A DNA stretch of 64,000 bases from Streptomyces composti (GCF_012034205.1 NZ_JAATEM010000006.1:124001-188000); one strand, 5' to 3'; positions 44,471 to 53,906 are shown, counted from the first letter of the stretch. Numbers and translations: made by a program. Notes: a model not told the origin generated them from the sequence alone.

Positions 44471-45375
44471 CGGACCCGGAGGAACTCGGCCGCCCGTCCG
44501 GTCCGGCCCCGGCGCCCGAGAGCGAGGAGTACAGCGCCACCGTGCTGGCCTCACACTGGGTGCAGCGCCCCGGACCGGACGCCGAGACGGCCGCCATGAC
44601 GGCCACGGGGCGCGAGGACGACCGCCGGCCGGGTGCGCGGGACACGGTGCGCGACACCGGGGCGGGCACGGGCAGCGCGGTGCGCGACGCCACCGGGGCA
44701 GGCACGGTCGGCACGGTGCGCGACGCCACCGGGGCAGGCGCGCGCGACGCGAAGCGCGACGACAGCACCGGACCGGGTGCGCGCGGCACGCTCCGCCACA
44801 ACGACGGCGGACCGGGGGCGCACAGCGTCCGCCCGGACCGGATCGAGGGGACGGTGCTGCGTTTCGGCCCCGGCGTGCAGGCCGCCCTCGCCCGCCGTTC
44901 GCACGCCCCCGCCACGCCGGCCTCGCGGGCCACGGCCCATGTCACCCTGCCCATCGCCACCGAGCCGTTGCGACGCGTCCGCCGCCGCGGGCTGCGCCGC
45001 CACGCTCTACCGGTCCTGGCAGTGATCGCCGCTCTGGCATTCCTCGCCTGGCAGCGCCTCGGCCCCGGCCCGGCGCTCCGTCAGGTCACCGTCACCGCCG
45101 ACCCCGGGACGGTCGCCTGCGACGGCACCGCCGACCTCGTCGCCACGGTCACCACCGACGGCCGCCCGGGCACCCTCACCTACCGCTGGATCCGCAGCGA
45201 CGGCACCTCCTCCGGCATGCTGCGCGAGGACCTGGCGCGCGGTCAGACCCGCGCGCGGCTGCACCTGCTGTGGACCTTCGAGGGGAAGGGCCGCTATCAG
45301 GCCCACGCCGAGCTGCGGTTCGTCTCCCCCGCCGGCCCGTCGGCCCGGACGGAGCTCACCTACGACTGCCCCTGA
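44467..45375 (+). CDS. Membrane protein with Ig-like outer domain, partner of the kinase
   Basis: 302 residues, family not recognised. The first 170 residues are charged and cytoplasmic, with repeats of RDATGAGT-type sequence (about 60-95); a Thr-rich cytoplasmic tail next to a kinase is a good phosphorylation target. One membrane segment follows a basic block (RRVRRRGLRRHALPVLAVIAALAFLAW, split here as RRVRRRGLRR and HALPVLAVIAALAFLAW, about 165-190). The outer part is an Ig-like beta-domain with two Cys (TVACDGTADLV and the final TYDCP) that resembles the kinase's outer domain. Its start overlaps the kinase stop, so the two are made together. Confidence 0.83.
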   Translation: MTDPEELGRPSGPAPAPESEEYSATVLASHWVQRPGPDAETAAMTATGREDDRRPGARDTVRDTGAGTGSAVRDATGAGTVGTVRDATGAGARDAKRDDSTGPGARGTLRHNDGGPGAHSVRPDRIEGTVLRFGPGVQAALARRSHAPATPASRATAHVTLPIATEPLRRVRRRGLRRHALPVLAVIAALAFLAWQRLGPGPALRQVTVTADPGTVACDGTADLVATVTTDGRPGTLTYRWIRSDGTSSGMLREDLARGQTRARLHLLWTFEGKGRYQAHAELRFVSPAGPSARTELTYDCP

Positions 45376-45408
45376 CACCCGAGGGCCCGGAACGCCCGGC
45401 CCGGTGCA

Positions 45409-46347
45409 TCAGGGGCAGCGGACGACCTGCCCCGCGTAGGAGAGATTGCCGCCGAAGCCGAACAGCAGCACCGGGTCGCCGGTGGTCAGCTCGCCCCGCT
45501 CGACCAGCTTGGACAGCGCCAGCGGGATGGACGCGGCCGAGGTGTTGCCGGAGTCGGTGACATCGCGGGCGACCACGGCGTCGACCGCGCCCAGCCGGGC
45601 CGCGAGGGGTTCGATGATGCGCAGGTTCGCCTGGTGCAGCACGACGCCGGCGAGGTCCTCCGGTGCCAGGCCCGCCTTCGCGCAGACCTGGCGGGCGAGG
45701 GACGGCAGCCGGGTGGTCGCCCAGCGGTAGACGCTCTGCCCCTCCTGCGCGAACCGGGGCGGCGTCCCCTCGATCCGCACCGCGTGCCCCATCTCGGGCA
45801 CCGAACCCCACAGCACCGGCCCGATGCCCGCCTCCTCGGCGGCCTCCACGACCGCGGCGCCCGCACCGTCACCGACGAGCACACAGGTGGAGCGGTCGGT
45901 CCAGTCCGTGACGTCGGACATCTTGTCGGCGCCGATCACCAGCGCCCGCTGCGCCGCACCGGCCCGCAGGGCGTGGTCCGCGGTCGCCAGCGCGTGCGGG
46001 AACCCGGCGCACACCACGTTCACGTCCAGCACGGCAGGGCAGGGGATGCCGAGGCGGGCCGCGACCCGGGCGGCCATGTTCGGCGAGCGGTCGATCGCCG
46101 TGGAGGTCGCGACCACCACCAGGTCGATGTCGGCGGCGGTGCGGCCGGCCGCCGCCAGCGCCTTGGCGGCGGCGTGCGCCGCCAGTTCGTCGACCGGCTC
46201 CTCGGGGCCGGCGATGTGGCGGGTGCGGATGCCCACCCGGCTCGTGATCCACGCGTCGCTGGTGTCGACCATGCCCGCGAGCTCCTCGTTGGTGAGCACC
46301 CGGGCGGGCTGGTAGTGGCCGACGGCGCTGATCCGCGAGCCGGTCAT
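45409..46347 (-). CDS. FabH-like ketoacyl-ACP synthase III
   Basis: 312 residues. Condensing enzyme with all three catalytic residues: Cys in NVVCAGFPHAL, His in VVLHQANLRI and Asn in DSGNTSAASIP. It joins an acyl-CoA starter with malonyl-ACP or a related donor. Starts at ATG rc 46345-46347. No fatty-acid or polyketide genes are beside it, so it is probably a secondary copy rather than the housekeeping FabH. The 269-bp gap upstream has two copies of a 21-bp direct repeat (46527-46568) and a TGACCGACCAGT motif (46395-46406) that could be a TetR-type half-site. Confidence 0.9.
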   Translation of the reverse strand: MTGSRISAVGHYQPARVLTNEELAGMVDTSDAWITSRVGIRTRHIAGPEEPVDELAAHAAAKALAAAGRTAADIDLVVVATSTAIDRSPNMAARVAARLGIPCPAVLDVNVVCAGFPHALATADHALRAGAAQRALVIGADKMSDVTDWTDRSTCVLVGDGAGAAVVEAAEEAGIGPVLWGSVPEMGHAVRIEGTPPRFAQEGQSVYRWATTRLPSLARQVCAKAGLAPEDLAGVVLHQANLRIIEPLAARLGAVDAVVARDVTDSGNTSAASIPLALSKLVERGELTTGDPVLLFGFGGNLSYAGQVVRCP

Positions 46348-46616
46348 GGGTGGTCCCCCTGTCAGTCGGTAACGGGATGCACCAGTCTGATCAGTGACCG
46401 ACCAGTACGAGGGCAGGTGAAGCGACAGGAAACGGGTGCCGCCCTTGTCGGCTTCCGTGACATCTGCGCCGTGGCGCTCCCAGCTTTCGTGCATCCGCCC
46501 CGTGCCCCCCGCAGGCCCGGGTGCACCCGTGCCGTGCCTCCGGCAGTCCGTGCCGTGCCGCCCGCAGTCCGGCTCCGCCGACGGGCGTCCGTTCCCGCTC
46601 GGGGACAATGGACGGC

Positions 46617-47465
46617 ATGGGACGAGTGACGGAACGACGCAAGGTGGTCCGGGTCCGGGACGGAGCGGTCACCGGCCGTCCCGACACACTCGTCGCCGAG
46701 GAACCCCTGGAGATCCGGCTGAACGGCAGGCCGCTGGCGATCACCATGCGCACGCCGGGCGACGACTTCGCGCTGGCCGCCGGATTCCTGGTCAGCGAGG
46801 GCGTGCTCGGCACGGCGTCCGAGCTGCGCAACATCGTGTACTGCGCGGGCGCGACGGCCGACGGCGCCAACACCTACAACGTGGTCGACGTGCAGACCGC
46901 GCCGGGCGTGGCGATCCCGGACATCACCCTGGAGCGCAACGTCTACACCACCTCCTCCTGCGGTCTGTGCGGCAAGGCGAGCCTGGACGCGGTCCGCACC
47001 ACGGCCCGCTGGCCGCTTGCCGACACGCCCCCGCTGCGCCTGACCACCGAACTGCTGTCCCGGCTGCCCGAGCGGCTGCGCGCCGCCCAGCGGGTCTTCG
47101 ACCGGACCGGCGGGCTGCACGGGGCGGCCCTGTTCGGCGAGGACGGCGAACTGCTGGACGTACGGGAGGACGTCGGCCGGCACAACGCGGTCGACAAGCT
47201 GGTCGGCCGGGCGCTGCAGGCGGGTGACCTGCCGCTGTCCCGGACGGTGCTGATGGTCTCCGGGCGGGCCTCCTTCGAGCTGGCGCAGAAGGCCGTGATG
47301 GCGGGCATCCCGGTCCTGGCCGCCGTCTCCGCCCCGTCGTCCCTGGCCGTCGACCTGGCCACGGAGACCGGTATGACCCTGGTGGGCTTCCTGCGCGGCA
47401 CCTCCATGAACATCTACGCGGGCGAGCACCGCATCGCCCTGCCCGCCCCGGCCGGCCACGCCTGA
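46617..47465 (+). CDS. fdhD: Formate dehydrogenase accessory sulfurtransferase FdhD
   Basis: 282 residues. FdhD moves sulfur from a cysteine desulfurase to the molybdenum cofactor of formate dehydrogenase. The persulfide motif SSCGLCGKASLD (CxxC), GGLHGAALF and EDVGRHNAVDK are all present, and the length is normal. ATG 46617 is chosen over an ATG three codons earlier because of spacing to GGGG (46601-46604). No formate dehydrogenase genes are in the window. Confidence 0.95.
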   Translation: MGRVTERRKVVRVRDGAVTGRPDTLVAEEPLEIRLNGRPLAITMRTPGDDFALAAGFLVSEGVLGTASELRNIVYCAGATADGANTYNVVDVQTAPGVAIPDITLERNVYTTSSCGLCGKASLDAVRTTARWPLADTPPLRLTTELLSRLPERLRAAQRVFDRTGGLHGAALFGEDGELLDVREDVGRHNAVDKLVGRALQAGDLPLSRTVLMVSGRASFELAQKAVMAGIPVLAAVSAPSSLAVDLATETGMTLVGFLRGTSMNIYAGEHRIALPAPAGHA

Positions 47466-47541
47466 CCCACCTGGGCGGCCACCTGTCACTCCCCCGAGCG
47501 GCCCTGACGTCCCCTCGGGCCGGTGCGCACCCGGTGCCCCA

Positions 47542-47570
47542 TGGACCGGGGCCGGTGCTCCCGCTAACGT
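47542..47570 (+). promoter_or_regulatory. Promoter of the DUF4185-like gene
   Basis: TGGACC (47542-47547), 17-bp spacer, TAACGT (47565-47570). The GTG at 47579 lies 8 nt after the -10, so the message is probably leaderless. Confidence 0.6.
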
Positions 47571-47578
47571 CGCGGAGC

Positions 47579-48817
47579 GTGCCCGACGACGTGGTCCGAG
47601 TGCGACAGCGGACGGGGACCGGGATCGGCCTGGCGCTGGCCCTGATCCTCGGTGCCGTGCTGGTCAGCGGGCTGCCCGGGGACGACGACGGGCGGCCGGA
47701 CGGCGACGGGGACTGCACGCCCCGCACGGTCGCCTCCTGGACCGCCGACGACCGCCTCACCGGCGAGTTCGCCCGCTACGGAGACGACGACGCCCGCGCC
47801 GACGACTGGACCGGCGGCGACGGCACCCACTCCGTGCGGCTGCCCGACGGCCGGCTGCTGTGGCTGTTCTCCGACACCTACCTGGGCCGGGTGCACCGCC
47901 CGCCCAACCCGGTCGGCGAGGCCCACGCCTGGCGCGACACCACCGCCCCGCTGGTGCGCAACTCGGGTGTGCTGATGCGCGACGGGCGTCTCGAGGGCAC
48001 CCTGCCCGCCCCGCTCTTCCCCGATCCGGCGCCGGACCAGTGGCGCTGGCCGGTCGCCGCCCGCGTCGAGCCCCGCTCCCCCGGGTCCGACGAGCGGGTC
48101 GTACGGGTCCTGCTGTGGGTGCGCACGGCGGGGCAGGACCCGTGGGTGTACGGCGTGCCCACCGCCACCGAGGTCGCCACGCTCTCCCTGCCGGACCTGC
48201 GCGTGGAGTCGATCGTGAGGGTGCTCGGGCAGGAACAGGTGGCGGACTACTCGCGGCGGGTGCTGTTCGGCACCACCCTCGTCGAGAAGGACGGCTGGAC
48301 GTACGTCTTCGGCGGGGACGACGGCAGACCCGCCGCCCGGCCCGCCTCGCACGCCTATGTGGCCCGGGTGCCGGAGGGACGGCTGGCCGAACCGTCCGCC
48401 TGGGAGTACTGGAACGGCGAGGCCTGGCAGGGCCGTGCCCGTCCGCGCCCGGTGCTGGGCGACGGCCGGCGCACCGGCGTCGGCAGCGCCTTCTCGGTGG
48501 TGCGCGACGGCGGCACCTATGTGCTGTTCACCATGGCCACCGGCGCCAGGGGACTCACCACGGTGGCCTCCTACTGGGCCTGCTCGCCGACCGGGCCCTG
48601 GCACGGCCCGTCCGCGGAGTTCGCCCCCGTGCTGCCGCAGCAGGGCACCGCCGCCTACAACCCGCAGACGCATCCGGAGCTCAGCGGCGACGGGCGCCTG
48701 GTCCTCAGCTACGACGTGAACTGGCTGGAGTCGGCCGGCGCGGCGGTGATGCTCAGCCGGAACGTGTCGCTGTACCGGCCCCGCTTCGTGACGGTCCGCC
48801 TCGGCGCGGACGGGTGA
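47579..48817 (+). CDS. Membrane-anchored beta-propeller protein (DUF4185/DUF5005-like)
   Basis: 412 residues from GTG 47579, set by the promoter directly before it. One N-terminal membrane segment or uncleaved signal (about 12-30, GIGLALALILGAVLVSGL), then an outer domain of five-bladed-propeller type with HSVRLPDGRLLWLFSDTYLG, VRNSGVLMRDG, KDGWTYVFGGDDG, WACSPTGPWHGP and YNPQTHPELS. These motifs fit the DUF4185 group of sugar-binding or sugar-cleaving proteins. Its substrate is unknown. The 3' end overlaps the convergent transporter gene by 65 bp. Confidence 0.8.
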   Translation: MPDDVVRVRQRTGTGIGLALALILGAVLVSGLPGDDDGRPDGDGDCTPRTVASWTADDRLTGEFARYGDDDARADDWTGGDGTHSVRLPDGRLLWLFSDTYLGRVHRPPNPVGEAHAWRDTTAPLVRNSGVLMRDGRLEGTLPAPLFPDPAPDQWRWPVAARVEPRSPGSDERVVRVLLWVRTAGQDPWVYGVPTATEVATLSLPDLRVESIVRVLGQEQVADYSRRVLFGTTLVEKDGWTYVFGGDDGRPAARPASHAYVARVPEGRLAEPSAWEYWNGEAWQGRARPRPVLGDGRRTGVGSAFSVVRDGGTYVLFTMATGARGLTTVASYWACSPTGPWHGPSAEFAPVLPQQGTAAYNPQTHPELSGDGRLVLSYDVNWLESAGAAVMLSRNVSLYRPRFVTVRLGADG

Positions 48818-49922
48818 GCGCGGGGGCCGGGCGGCCCTCGGCGCCGGCCGGTGAGCCGCTCCCGGAACCGGCCGGTGAGGCGCTCCCGGAGCCGGCCGGT
48901 GAACCGTTCGCGGAGCCGCCTCCCTCCTCCGGCAGCGGATCGCGCGAGCGGCGGCGGGCGACGACCGCGCAGACCATCAGCTGCATCTGGTGGAACAGCA
49001 TCAGCGGCAGCACCGCCATCGAGGCGTGCGCCCCGAACAGCACGCTCGCCATGGGCAGCCCGGCCGCCAGCGACTTCTTGGAGCCGGCGAACTGGATGGC
49101 GACGCGGTCCGCGCGCCCGAAGCCGAGCGCCCTGGCGCCGTACCAGCTGAGCAGGAGCATCACGGTGAGCAGCGCGGCCTCCACGGCGAGCAGGGCGCCG
49201 AGCCGCGCAACGCCGACCTGGTGCCAGATGCCCTGCACCATGCCCGCGCTGAACGCCGTGTAGACGACCAGCAGGATGGCACCCCGGTCGGCCAGGCCCA
49301 GGGCCCTGCGGTGCCGGGTGAGGAAGGAGCCGAGCCGGCGGCGCAGCAGTTGCCCGGCGAGGAACGGCACCAGCAGCTGCGCCACGATCTTCACCACCGA
49401 GTCGGCGGAGACGCCGCCCGCGCTGCCGCCGAGCAGCAGCGCCGCCAGCAGCGGGGTGAGGACGAGGCCGGCGAGGGACGAGAAGGAGCCGGCACAGATC
49501 GCGGCGGGCACATTGCCGCGGGCCATCGAGGTGAAGGCGATCGACGACTGGATGGTGGACGGCACCAGGGTCAGGAACAGCAGACCCTGGTACAGCGGGT
49601 CGGTCAGCAGGAACGGGACGAGACCGCGGGCGGCCAGGCCCAGCAGCGGGAAGGCCACGAAGGTGCAGGCCAGCACGGTGACGTGCAGGCGCCAGTGCTT
49701 CAGCCCGTCGAGCGCCTCCCGGGTGGAGAGCCGGGCGCCGTACAGGAAGAACAGCAGGGCGACGGCGGCCGTGGCGGCACCGGAGGCGATCTCCGCGCCG
49801 GTGCCGCGGGCCGGCAGCAGGACGGCGAGGCCGACCGTGGCGAGCAGGACCAGGATGTACACACCCCCATGGTGATCAGCGGACCGGCGATCGGGAAACC
49901 CGTACACCGCACTCACTGTCAT
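48753..49922 (-). CDS. Bile-acid:sodium-symporter-like (SBF) transporter
   Basis: 389 residues with about nine membrane helices; YfeH/SBF-like family: LLFFLYGARLSTREALDGLKHWRLH, LTLVPSTIQSSIAFTSMARGN, AICAGSFSSLAGLVLTPLL and VAIQFAGSKKSLAAGLPMAS. It would move an organic anion with sodium or protons. The start is unsure. The frame used opens with ATG rc 49920-49922, but residues 6-18 (GFPDRRSADHHGG) look unlike the family, while the neighbouring frame reads GFPIAGPLITMG, so a one-base shift in the GGGGG run near 49878 is possible. The C-terminus has an extra Gly/Ser/Pro tail with 8-residue repeats. Divergent from a LysR regulator. Confidence 0.85.
   Translation of the reverse strand: MTVSAVYGFPDRRSADHHGGVYILVLLATVGLAVLLPARGTGAEIASGAATAAVALLFFLYGARLSTREALDGLKHWRLHVTVLACTFVAFPLLGLAARGLVPFLLTDPLYQGLLFLTLVPSTIQSSIAFTSMARGNVPAAICAGSFSSLAGLVLTPLLAALLLGGSAGGVSADSVVKIVAQLLVPFLAGQLLRRRLGSFLTRHRRALGLADRGAILLVVYTAFSAGMVQGIWHQVGVARLGALLAVEAALLTVMLLLSWYGARALGFGRADRVAIQFAGSKKSLAAGLPMASVLFGAHASMAVLPLMLFHQMQLMVCAVVARRRSRDPLPEEGGGSANGSPAGSGSASPAGSGSGSPAGAEGRPAPALTRPRRGGPSRSGAGTATRSG
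48844..48915. repeat. 24-bp in-frame repeat, three copies, in the SBF gene tail
   Basis: CCGGCCGGTGAGCCGCTCCC-type units start at 48844, 48868 and 48892 with a 24-bp period. They add eight residues (Gly/Ser/Pro/Ala) each to the C-terminal tail of the transporter. Confidence 0.88.
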
Positions 49923-49955
49923 CACGGATCGCGATGAGCGTCGTACCGTGGCCCC

Positions 49956-50828
49956 ATGTACGACCCCACGCACCTGCGCACCTTCCTCTCCGTGGCGCAG
50001 ACGCTGAGCTTCACCCAGGCCGCCCGGCGGCTGGGCCTGCGGCAGTCGACGGTGAGCCAGCACGTGCGGCGGCTGGAGGACGCGACGGGCCGGCAGCTGT
50101 TCGCCCGGGACACGCACTCGGTGGAGCTGACCGAGGACGGCGAGGCGATGCTGGGCTTCGCGCGGCGGATCCTGGAGGTGCACGAGCAGGCGGCACAGTA
50201 CTTCGGCGGCACCCGGCTGCGCGGCCGGCTCCGCTTCGGCGCCTCGGAGGACTTCGTGCTGACCCGGCTGCCGGAGATCCTGCAGCGGTTCCGGCGCGAG
50301 CACCCGGAGGTCGATCTGGAGCTGACGGTCGAGCTGTCGGGCATCCTGCACCAGCGGCTCGCCGAGGGCCGGCTGGATCTGGTGCTCGCCAAGCGGCGGC
50401 CCGAGGACCCGCGGGGAGAGCTGGTCTGGCACGACGAGCTGGTGTGGATCGGCGCGCCGGGGCTGCGGCTGGATCCGGAGCGTCCCGTGCCGCTGATCGT
50501 CTATCCCCCGCCGGGCATCACCCGCGAGCTGGCGCTGCGGGCGCTTCAGCGGCAGGGCCGCCCGTGGCGCATCGTGTGCACCAGCGGCAGCCTGAACGGT
50601 CTGCTGGCGGCGGCCCGCGCGGGGCTGGGCGTCATGGTGCACTCCCGGGGTCTGGTGCCGCCGGGCCTGGTGCGGATGCCGGAGCGGGCAGGGCTGCCCG
50701 AGCCGGGCGAGGTGGACTTCGTGGTGGCGTACGGGCGGGGCCGTCCCCCGGCGCGGGAGGCGGCCCGCGCGCTGGCGGAGGCGATCCTCGCGGGCGGCGA
50801 CCGCCTGCAGCGCGGCGGCCCCGGATGA
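49956..50828 (+). CDS. LysR-family regulator
   Basis: 290 residues. N-terminal winged helix HLRTFLSVAQTLSFTQAARRL and LRQSTVSQHVRRLEDATGRQLF, then an effector-binding domain from about residue 90 (LRGRLRFGASEDFVLTRLPEIL). TACCGT lies 6 nt before the ATG at 49956, so it is probably leaderless. Divergent from the SBF transporter with 33 bp between the starts, so it most likely controls that gene and its own. Confidence 0.93.
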   Translation: MYDPTHLRTFLSVAQTLSFTQAARRLGLRQSTVSQHVRRLEDATGRQLFARDTHSVELTEDGEAMLGFARRILEVHEQAAQYFGGTRLRGRLRFGASEDFVLTRLPEILQRFRREHPEVDLELTVELSGILHQRLAEGRLDLVLAKRRPEDPRGELVWHDELVWIGAPGLRLDPERPVPLIVYPPPGITRELALRALQRQGRPWRIVCTSGSLNGLLAAARAGLGVMVHSRGLVPPGLVRMPERAGLPEPGEVDFVVAYGRGRPPAREAARALAEAILAGGDRLQRGGPG

Positions 50829-51076
50829 CCCCCGTTCTCCCCGGGCCGGCGTTTCCACGGTCGTACAGATTCGGTGGAGATTACGGCGCCGAAACTTACT
50901 CAACCGTCAGGAATCTGTCCGACCCTTACCCATGTGAGCGCATTTTCCAGGGCTGACCAGCGCGAACAAGAGCCGTGCTCAATTTTCCACCCCCTCCCGC
51001 CCCTGGGCGGTGTGAGGTAGCTTTCACCGCCTGCGGGGGGTCGTGGAGAAGGAAGCGCTGAGACGGGGAGCGGGGA

Positions 51077-52903
51077 TTGCGCGAGTTCGAGAACCCTCCG
51101 CCTGCGTCGGCACCTCTCGTGGGCGGACTGGCCGACATGGTCTTCCAGCACGCCGAGGAGGACCCGACACGTGTCGCGCTCGGCCGCAAGGACGAATCCG
51201 GGCAGTGGCGGGATGTCACCAGCGCCGAGTTCCGTGACGAGGTGCTCGCCCTGGCCAAGGGGCTGATCGCCCGCGGGGTGCGCTTCGGCGACCGGGTCGC
51301 CATCATGTCCCGCACCCGCTACGAGTGGACGCTGTTCGACTTCGCCCTGTGGACGATCGGCGCGCAGGTCGTGCCGGTGTATCCGACGTCGTCGGCGGAG
51401 CAGTGCTTCTGGATGCTGTACGACGCGGAGGTATCCGCCGCGATCGTGGAGCACGAGGACCATGCGATGACCATCGCCACGGTCGTCGACCGGCTGCCGC
51501 AGCTGCGCCAGCTCTGGCAGCTGGACGCGGGCGCGGTGCAGGAGCTGTACGACGCGGGCGCCCACATCGACGACGAGATCGTGCACCGGCACCGCAGGGC
51601 CGTCACCCCCGACTCGGTGGCGACCGTCATCTACACCTCCGGCACCACGGGCCGCCCCAAGGGCTGTGTGCTCTCCCACGGCAACTTCATGTACGAGGCG
51701 GAGACCGTCATCGAGGGCTGGGAGCCGGTCTTCCACTCCAAGAAGGGCGACGAGGCGTCGACGCTGCTGTTCCTGCCGCTGGCGCACGTGTTCGGCCGGA
51801 TGGTGGAGGTGGCGGCGATCCGCGGCCGGGTCAAGTTCGGGCACCAGCCGCAGCTGAACGCCGCCGCGCTGCTGCCGGACCTGGCGGCGTTCCGGCCGAC
51901 GTTCATCCTGGCGGTGCCCTACATCTTCGAGAAGGTGTTCAACGCAGCCCGCCGCAAGGCGGAGCGCGAGGGCAGGGCAGGGCCGTTCGAGAAGGCCGTC
52001 GAGGTGGCGGTGAAGTACGCGGACGCCGTGGAGGCGAAGGCGTGGGGCATCGGACCGGGGCCCTCGGCCGGGCTGCGGATGCAGCACCAGCTCTTCGACA
52101 AGCTCGTCTACAGCAAGGTGCGCGCCGCGATGGGCGGACGGATCCGCAACGCCATGTCCGGCGGTTCGGCGATGGACCGGCGGCTCGGCCTGTTCTTCGC
52201 CGGTGCCGGCGTGCAGATCTACGAGGGCTACGGCCTGACCGAGTCCACCGCGGCGGCCACCGCCAACCCGCCCGGGCGCACCCGGTACGGCACGGTCGGC
52301 CCGCCCATTCCGGGCGTCACCGTGCACGTCGCGGACGACGGGGAGATCTGGCTGCACGGTGCCAACGTCTTCCAGGGCTATCTGAACAACCCGAAGGCCA
52401 CCGACGAGGCCCTGCACGACGGCTGGCTGGCCACCGGTGACCTGGGCTTCCTCGACGAGGACGGCTATCTGACCATCACGGGACGCAAGAAGGAGATCCT
52501 GGTCACCTCCGGCGGCAAGAGCGTCTCGCCCGGGCTGCTGGAGGAGCGGGTGCGCGACCATCCGCTGGTCAACCAGTGCATCGTCGTCGGCAACGACCGC
52601 CCGTACGTCGCCGCGCTGGTCACCCTGGACCCGGAGGCCGTGGAGCACTGGCTGGCGATGCGCGGCAAGCCCCGGCTTCCGCCGGCCCAGCTGGTCAACG
52701 ACCCGGACCTGGAGATGGAGGTGCGGCGCGCGGTGGTCGCCGCCAACACACTGGTCTCGCAGGCCGAGTCGATCCGCACCTTCCGGATCCTGGCGCAGCC
52801 GTTCACCGAGGAGCACGGGCTGCTCACCCCGTCCCTGAAGCTGAAGCGCAAGGCGATCGAGAAGGCCTACGCGGAGGAGGTCGAGGCCCTGTACCGGGCC
52901 TGA
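51077..52903 (+). CDS. Long-chain acyl-CoA synthetase (AMP-forming)
   Basis: 608 residues. Adenylate-forming enzyme that activates a fatty acid to its CoA thioester. Motifs: TVIYTSGTTGRPKGCVLSH (P-loop), YEGYGLTESTAA, DGWLATGDLGFLDEDGYL and TGRKKEILVTSGGKSVSP with the catalytic Lys region. A TTG at 51077 is the start (LREFENPPPAS) behind GGGGAGCGGGGA; this start form is usual for the group. The 248-bp gap upstream is AT-richer than its surroundings and should hold the promoter; TAGCTT at 51014 is a possible -10. Confidence 0.93.
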   Translation: MREFENPPPASAPLVGGLADMVFQHAEEDPTRVALGRKDESGQWRDVTSAEFRDEVLALAKGLIARGVRFGDRVAIMSRTRYEWTLFDFALWTIGAQVVPVYPTSSAEQCFWMLYDAEVSAAIVEHEDHAMTIATVVDRLPQLRQLWQLDAGAVQELYDAGAHIDDEIVHRHRRAVTPDSVATVIYTSGTTGRPKGCVLSHGNFMYEAETVIEGWEPVFHSKKGDEASTLLFLPLAHVFGRMVEVAAIRGRVKFGHQPQLNAAALLPDLAAFRPTFILAVPYIFEKVFNAARRKAEREGRAGPFEKAVEVAVKYADAVEAKAWGIGPGPSAGLRMQHQLFDKLVYSKVRAAMGGRIRNAMSGGSAMDRRLGLFFAGAGVQIYEGYGLTESTAAATANPPGRTRYGTVGPPIPGVTVHVADDGEIWLHGANVFQGYLNNPKATDEALHDGWLATGDLGFLDEDGYLTITGRKKEILVTSGGKSVSPGLLEERVRDHPLVNQCIVVGNDRPYVAALVTLDPEAVEHWLAMRGKPRLPPAQLVNDPDLEMEVRRAVVAANTLVSQAESIRTFRILAQPFTEEHGLLTPSLKLKRKAIEKAYAEEVEALYRA

Positions 52904-52945
52904 GCGGCGATCCGTCCCGGAAACGGGTCACCATCCGCCCCGGAC

Positions 52946-52964
52946 GGGACGCACGTCACGTCCC
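52946..52964 (+). terminator. Weak hairpin after acyl-CoA synthetase
   Basis: GGGACG (52946-52951), 7-nt loop, CGTCCC (52959-52964), about 40 nt past the stop. Short stem, so low weight. Confidence 0.35.
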
Positions 52965-53072
52965 GCAGCGGACACGAGCCGGCCGATCAGGAATGCACGA
53001 CGAGCCGTGATCGTTGACGATGGGGGTGTCACACCCACCACTCCTGCCGACGAGACGAAGGATCGTAAGCCC

Positions 53073-53906
53073 GTGACCAAGGTCCCCGCGATCACCCTGA
53101 ACAACGGCGTCGAGATGCCCCAGCTCGGCTTCGGCGTCTGGCAGGTGCCGGACGACGAGGCGGAGACGGCCGTCACGCAGGCGCTTCAGGCCGGCTACCG
53201 CAGCATCGACACGGCGGCCGCGTACGAGAACGAGGAGGGCACCGGCAGGGCCATCGCGAAGTCGGGCATCCCGCGCGAGGAGCTGTTCGTCACCACCAAG
53301 CTCTGGAACACCGACCAGGGGTACGACGCCACGCTGCGCGCCTTCGACAGGTCCGCGTCGAAGCTGGGCCTCGACTACGTGGATCTGTACCTCATCCACT
53401 GGCCTACGCCGGCCCGGGACAAGTACGTCGACACCTACAAGGCGTTCGAGAAGCTGCTCGCCGACGGACGGGTCCGCGCCATCGGCGTGTCGAACTTCCT
53501 GCCGGAGCACCTGGAGCGGCTGATCTCGCAGACCTCGGTGGTCCCGGCGGTCAACCAGATCGAGCTGCACCCGCATCTGCAGCAGCACACCGCCCGCGAG
53601 TACCACGCGGAGCGGGGCATCGCCACCGAGGCGTGGTCGCCGCTGGGCCAGGGCAAGGGCCTGCTCGAGGTCCCGGCGATCGTGGCGATCGCCCGGAAGC
53701 ACGAGCGCACCCCGGCCCAGGTCGTGCTGCGCTGGCACCTCCAGCTCGGCAACATCGTCATCCCGAAGTCGGTGACGCCCTCCCGCATCCGGGAGAACAT
53801 CGACGTCTTCGACTTCAGCCTGGACGCCGAGGACCTGGCCGCCATCAGCGCCCTCGACGAGGGCCGCCGCCTGGGCCCGGACCCGGCCCAGTTCAACCTG
53901 GCCTGA
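53073..53906 (+). CDS. Aldo/keto reductase
   Basis: 277 residues, NADPH-dependent. The catalytic four are visible: Asp and Tyr in SIDTAAAYENE, Lys in TTKLWNTDQG, His in LYLIHWPTP. The cofactor site IPKSVTPSRIREN is near the end. GTG 53073 (VTKVPAITLNNG) is used because GAAGGA lies 10 nt upstream; a GTG 66 bp earlier would add an odd extension. Resembles 2,5-diketogluconate reductase-like enzymes; physiological substrate unknown. Confidence 0.93.
   Translation: MTKVPAITLNNGVEMPQLGFGVWQVPDDEAETAVTQALQAGYRSIDTAAAYENEEGTGRAIAKSGIPREELFVTTKLWNTDQGYDATLRAFDRSASKLGLDYVDLYLIHWPTPARDKYVDTYKAFEKLLADGRVRAIGVSNFLPEHLERLISQTSVVPAVNQIELHPHLQQHTAREYHAERGIATEAWSPLGQGKGLLEVPAIVAIARKHERTPAQVVLRWHLQLGNIVIPKSVTPSRIRENIDVFDFSLDAEDLAAISALDEGRRLGPDPAQFNLA

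Noticed and set aside
46527..46568. 21-bp direct repeat upstream of fdhD as a regulatory array
   Set aside because: Only two copies in GC-rich DNA and no palindrome; too little to call.
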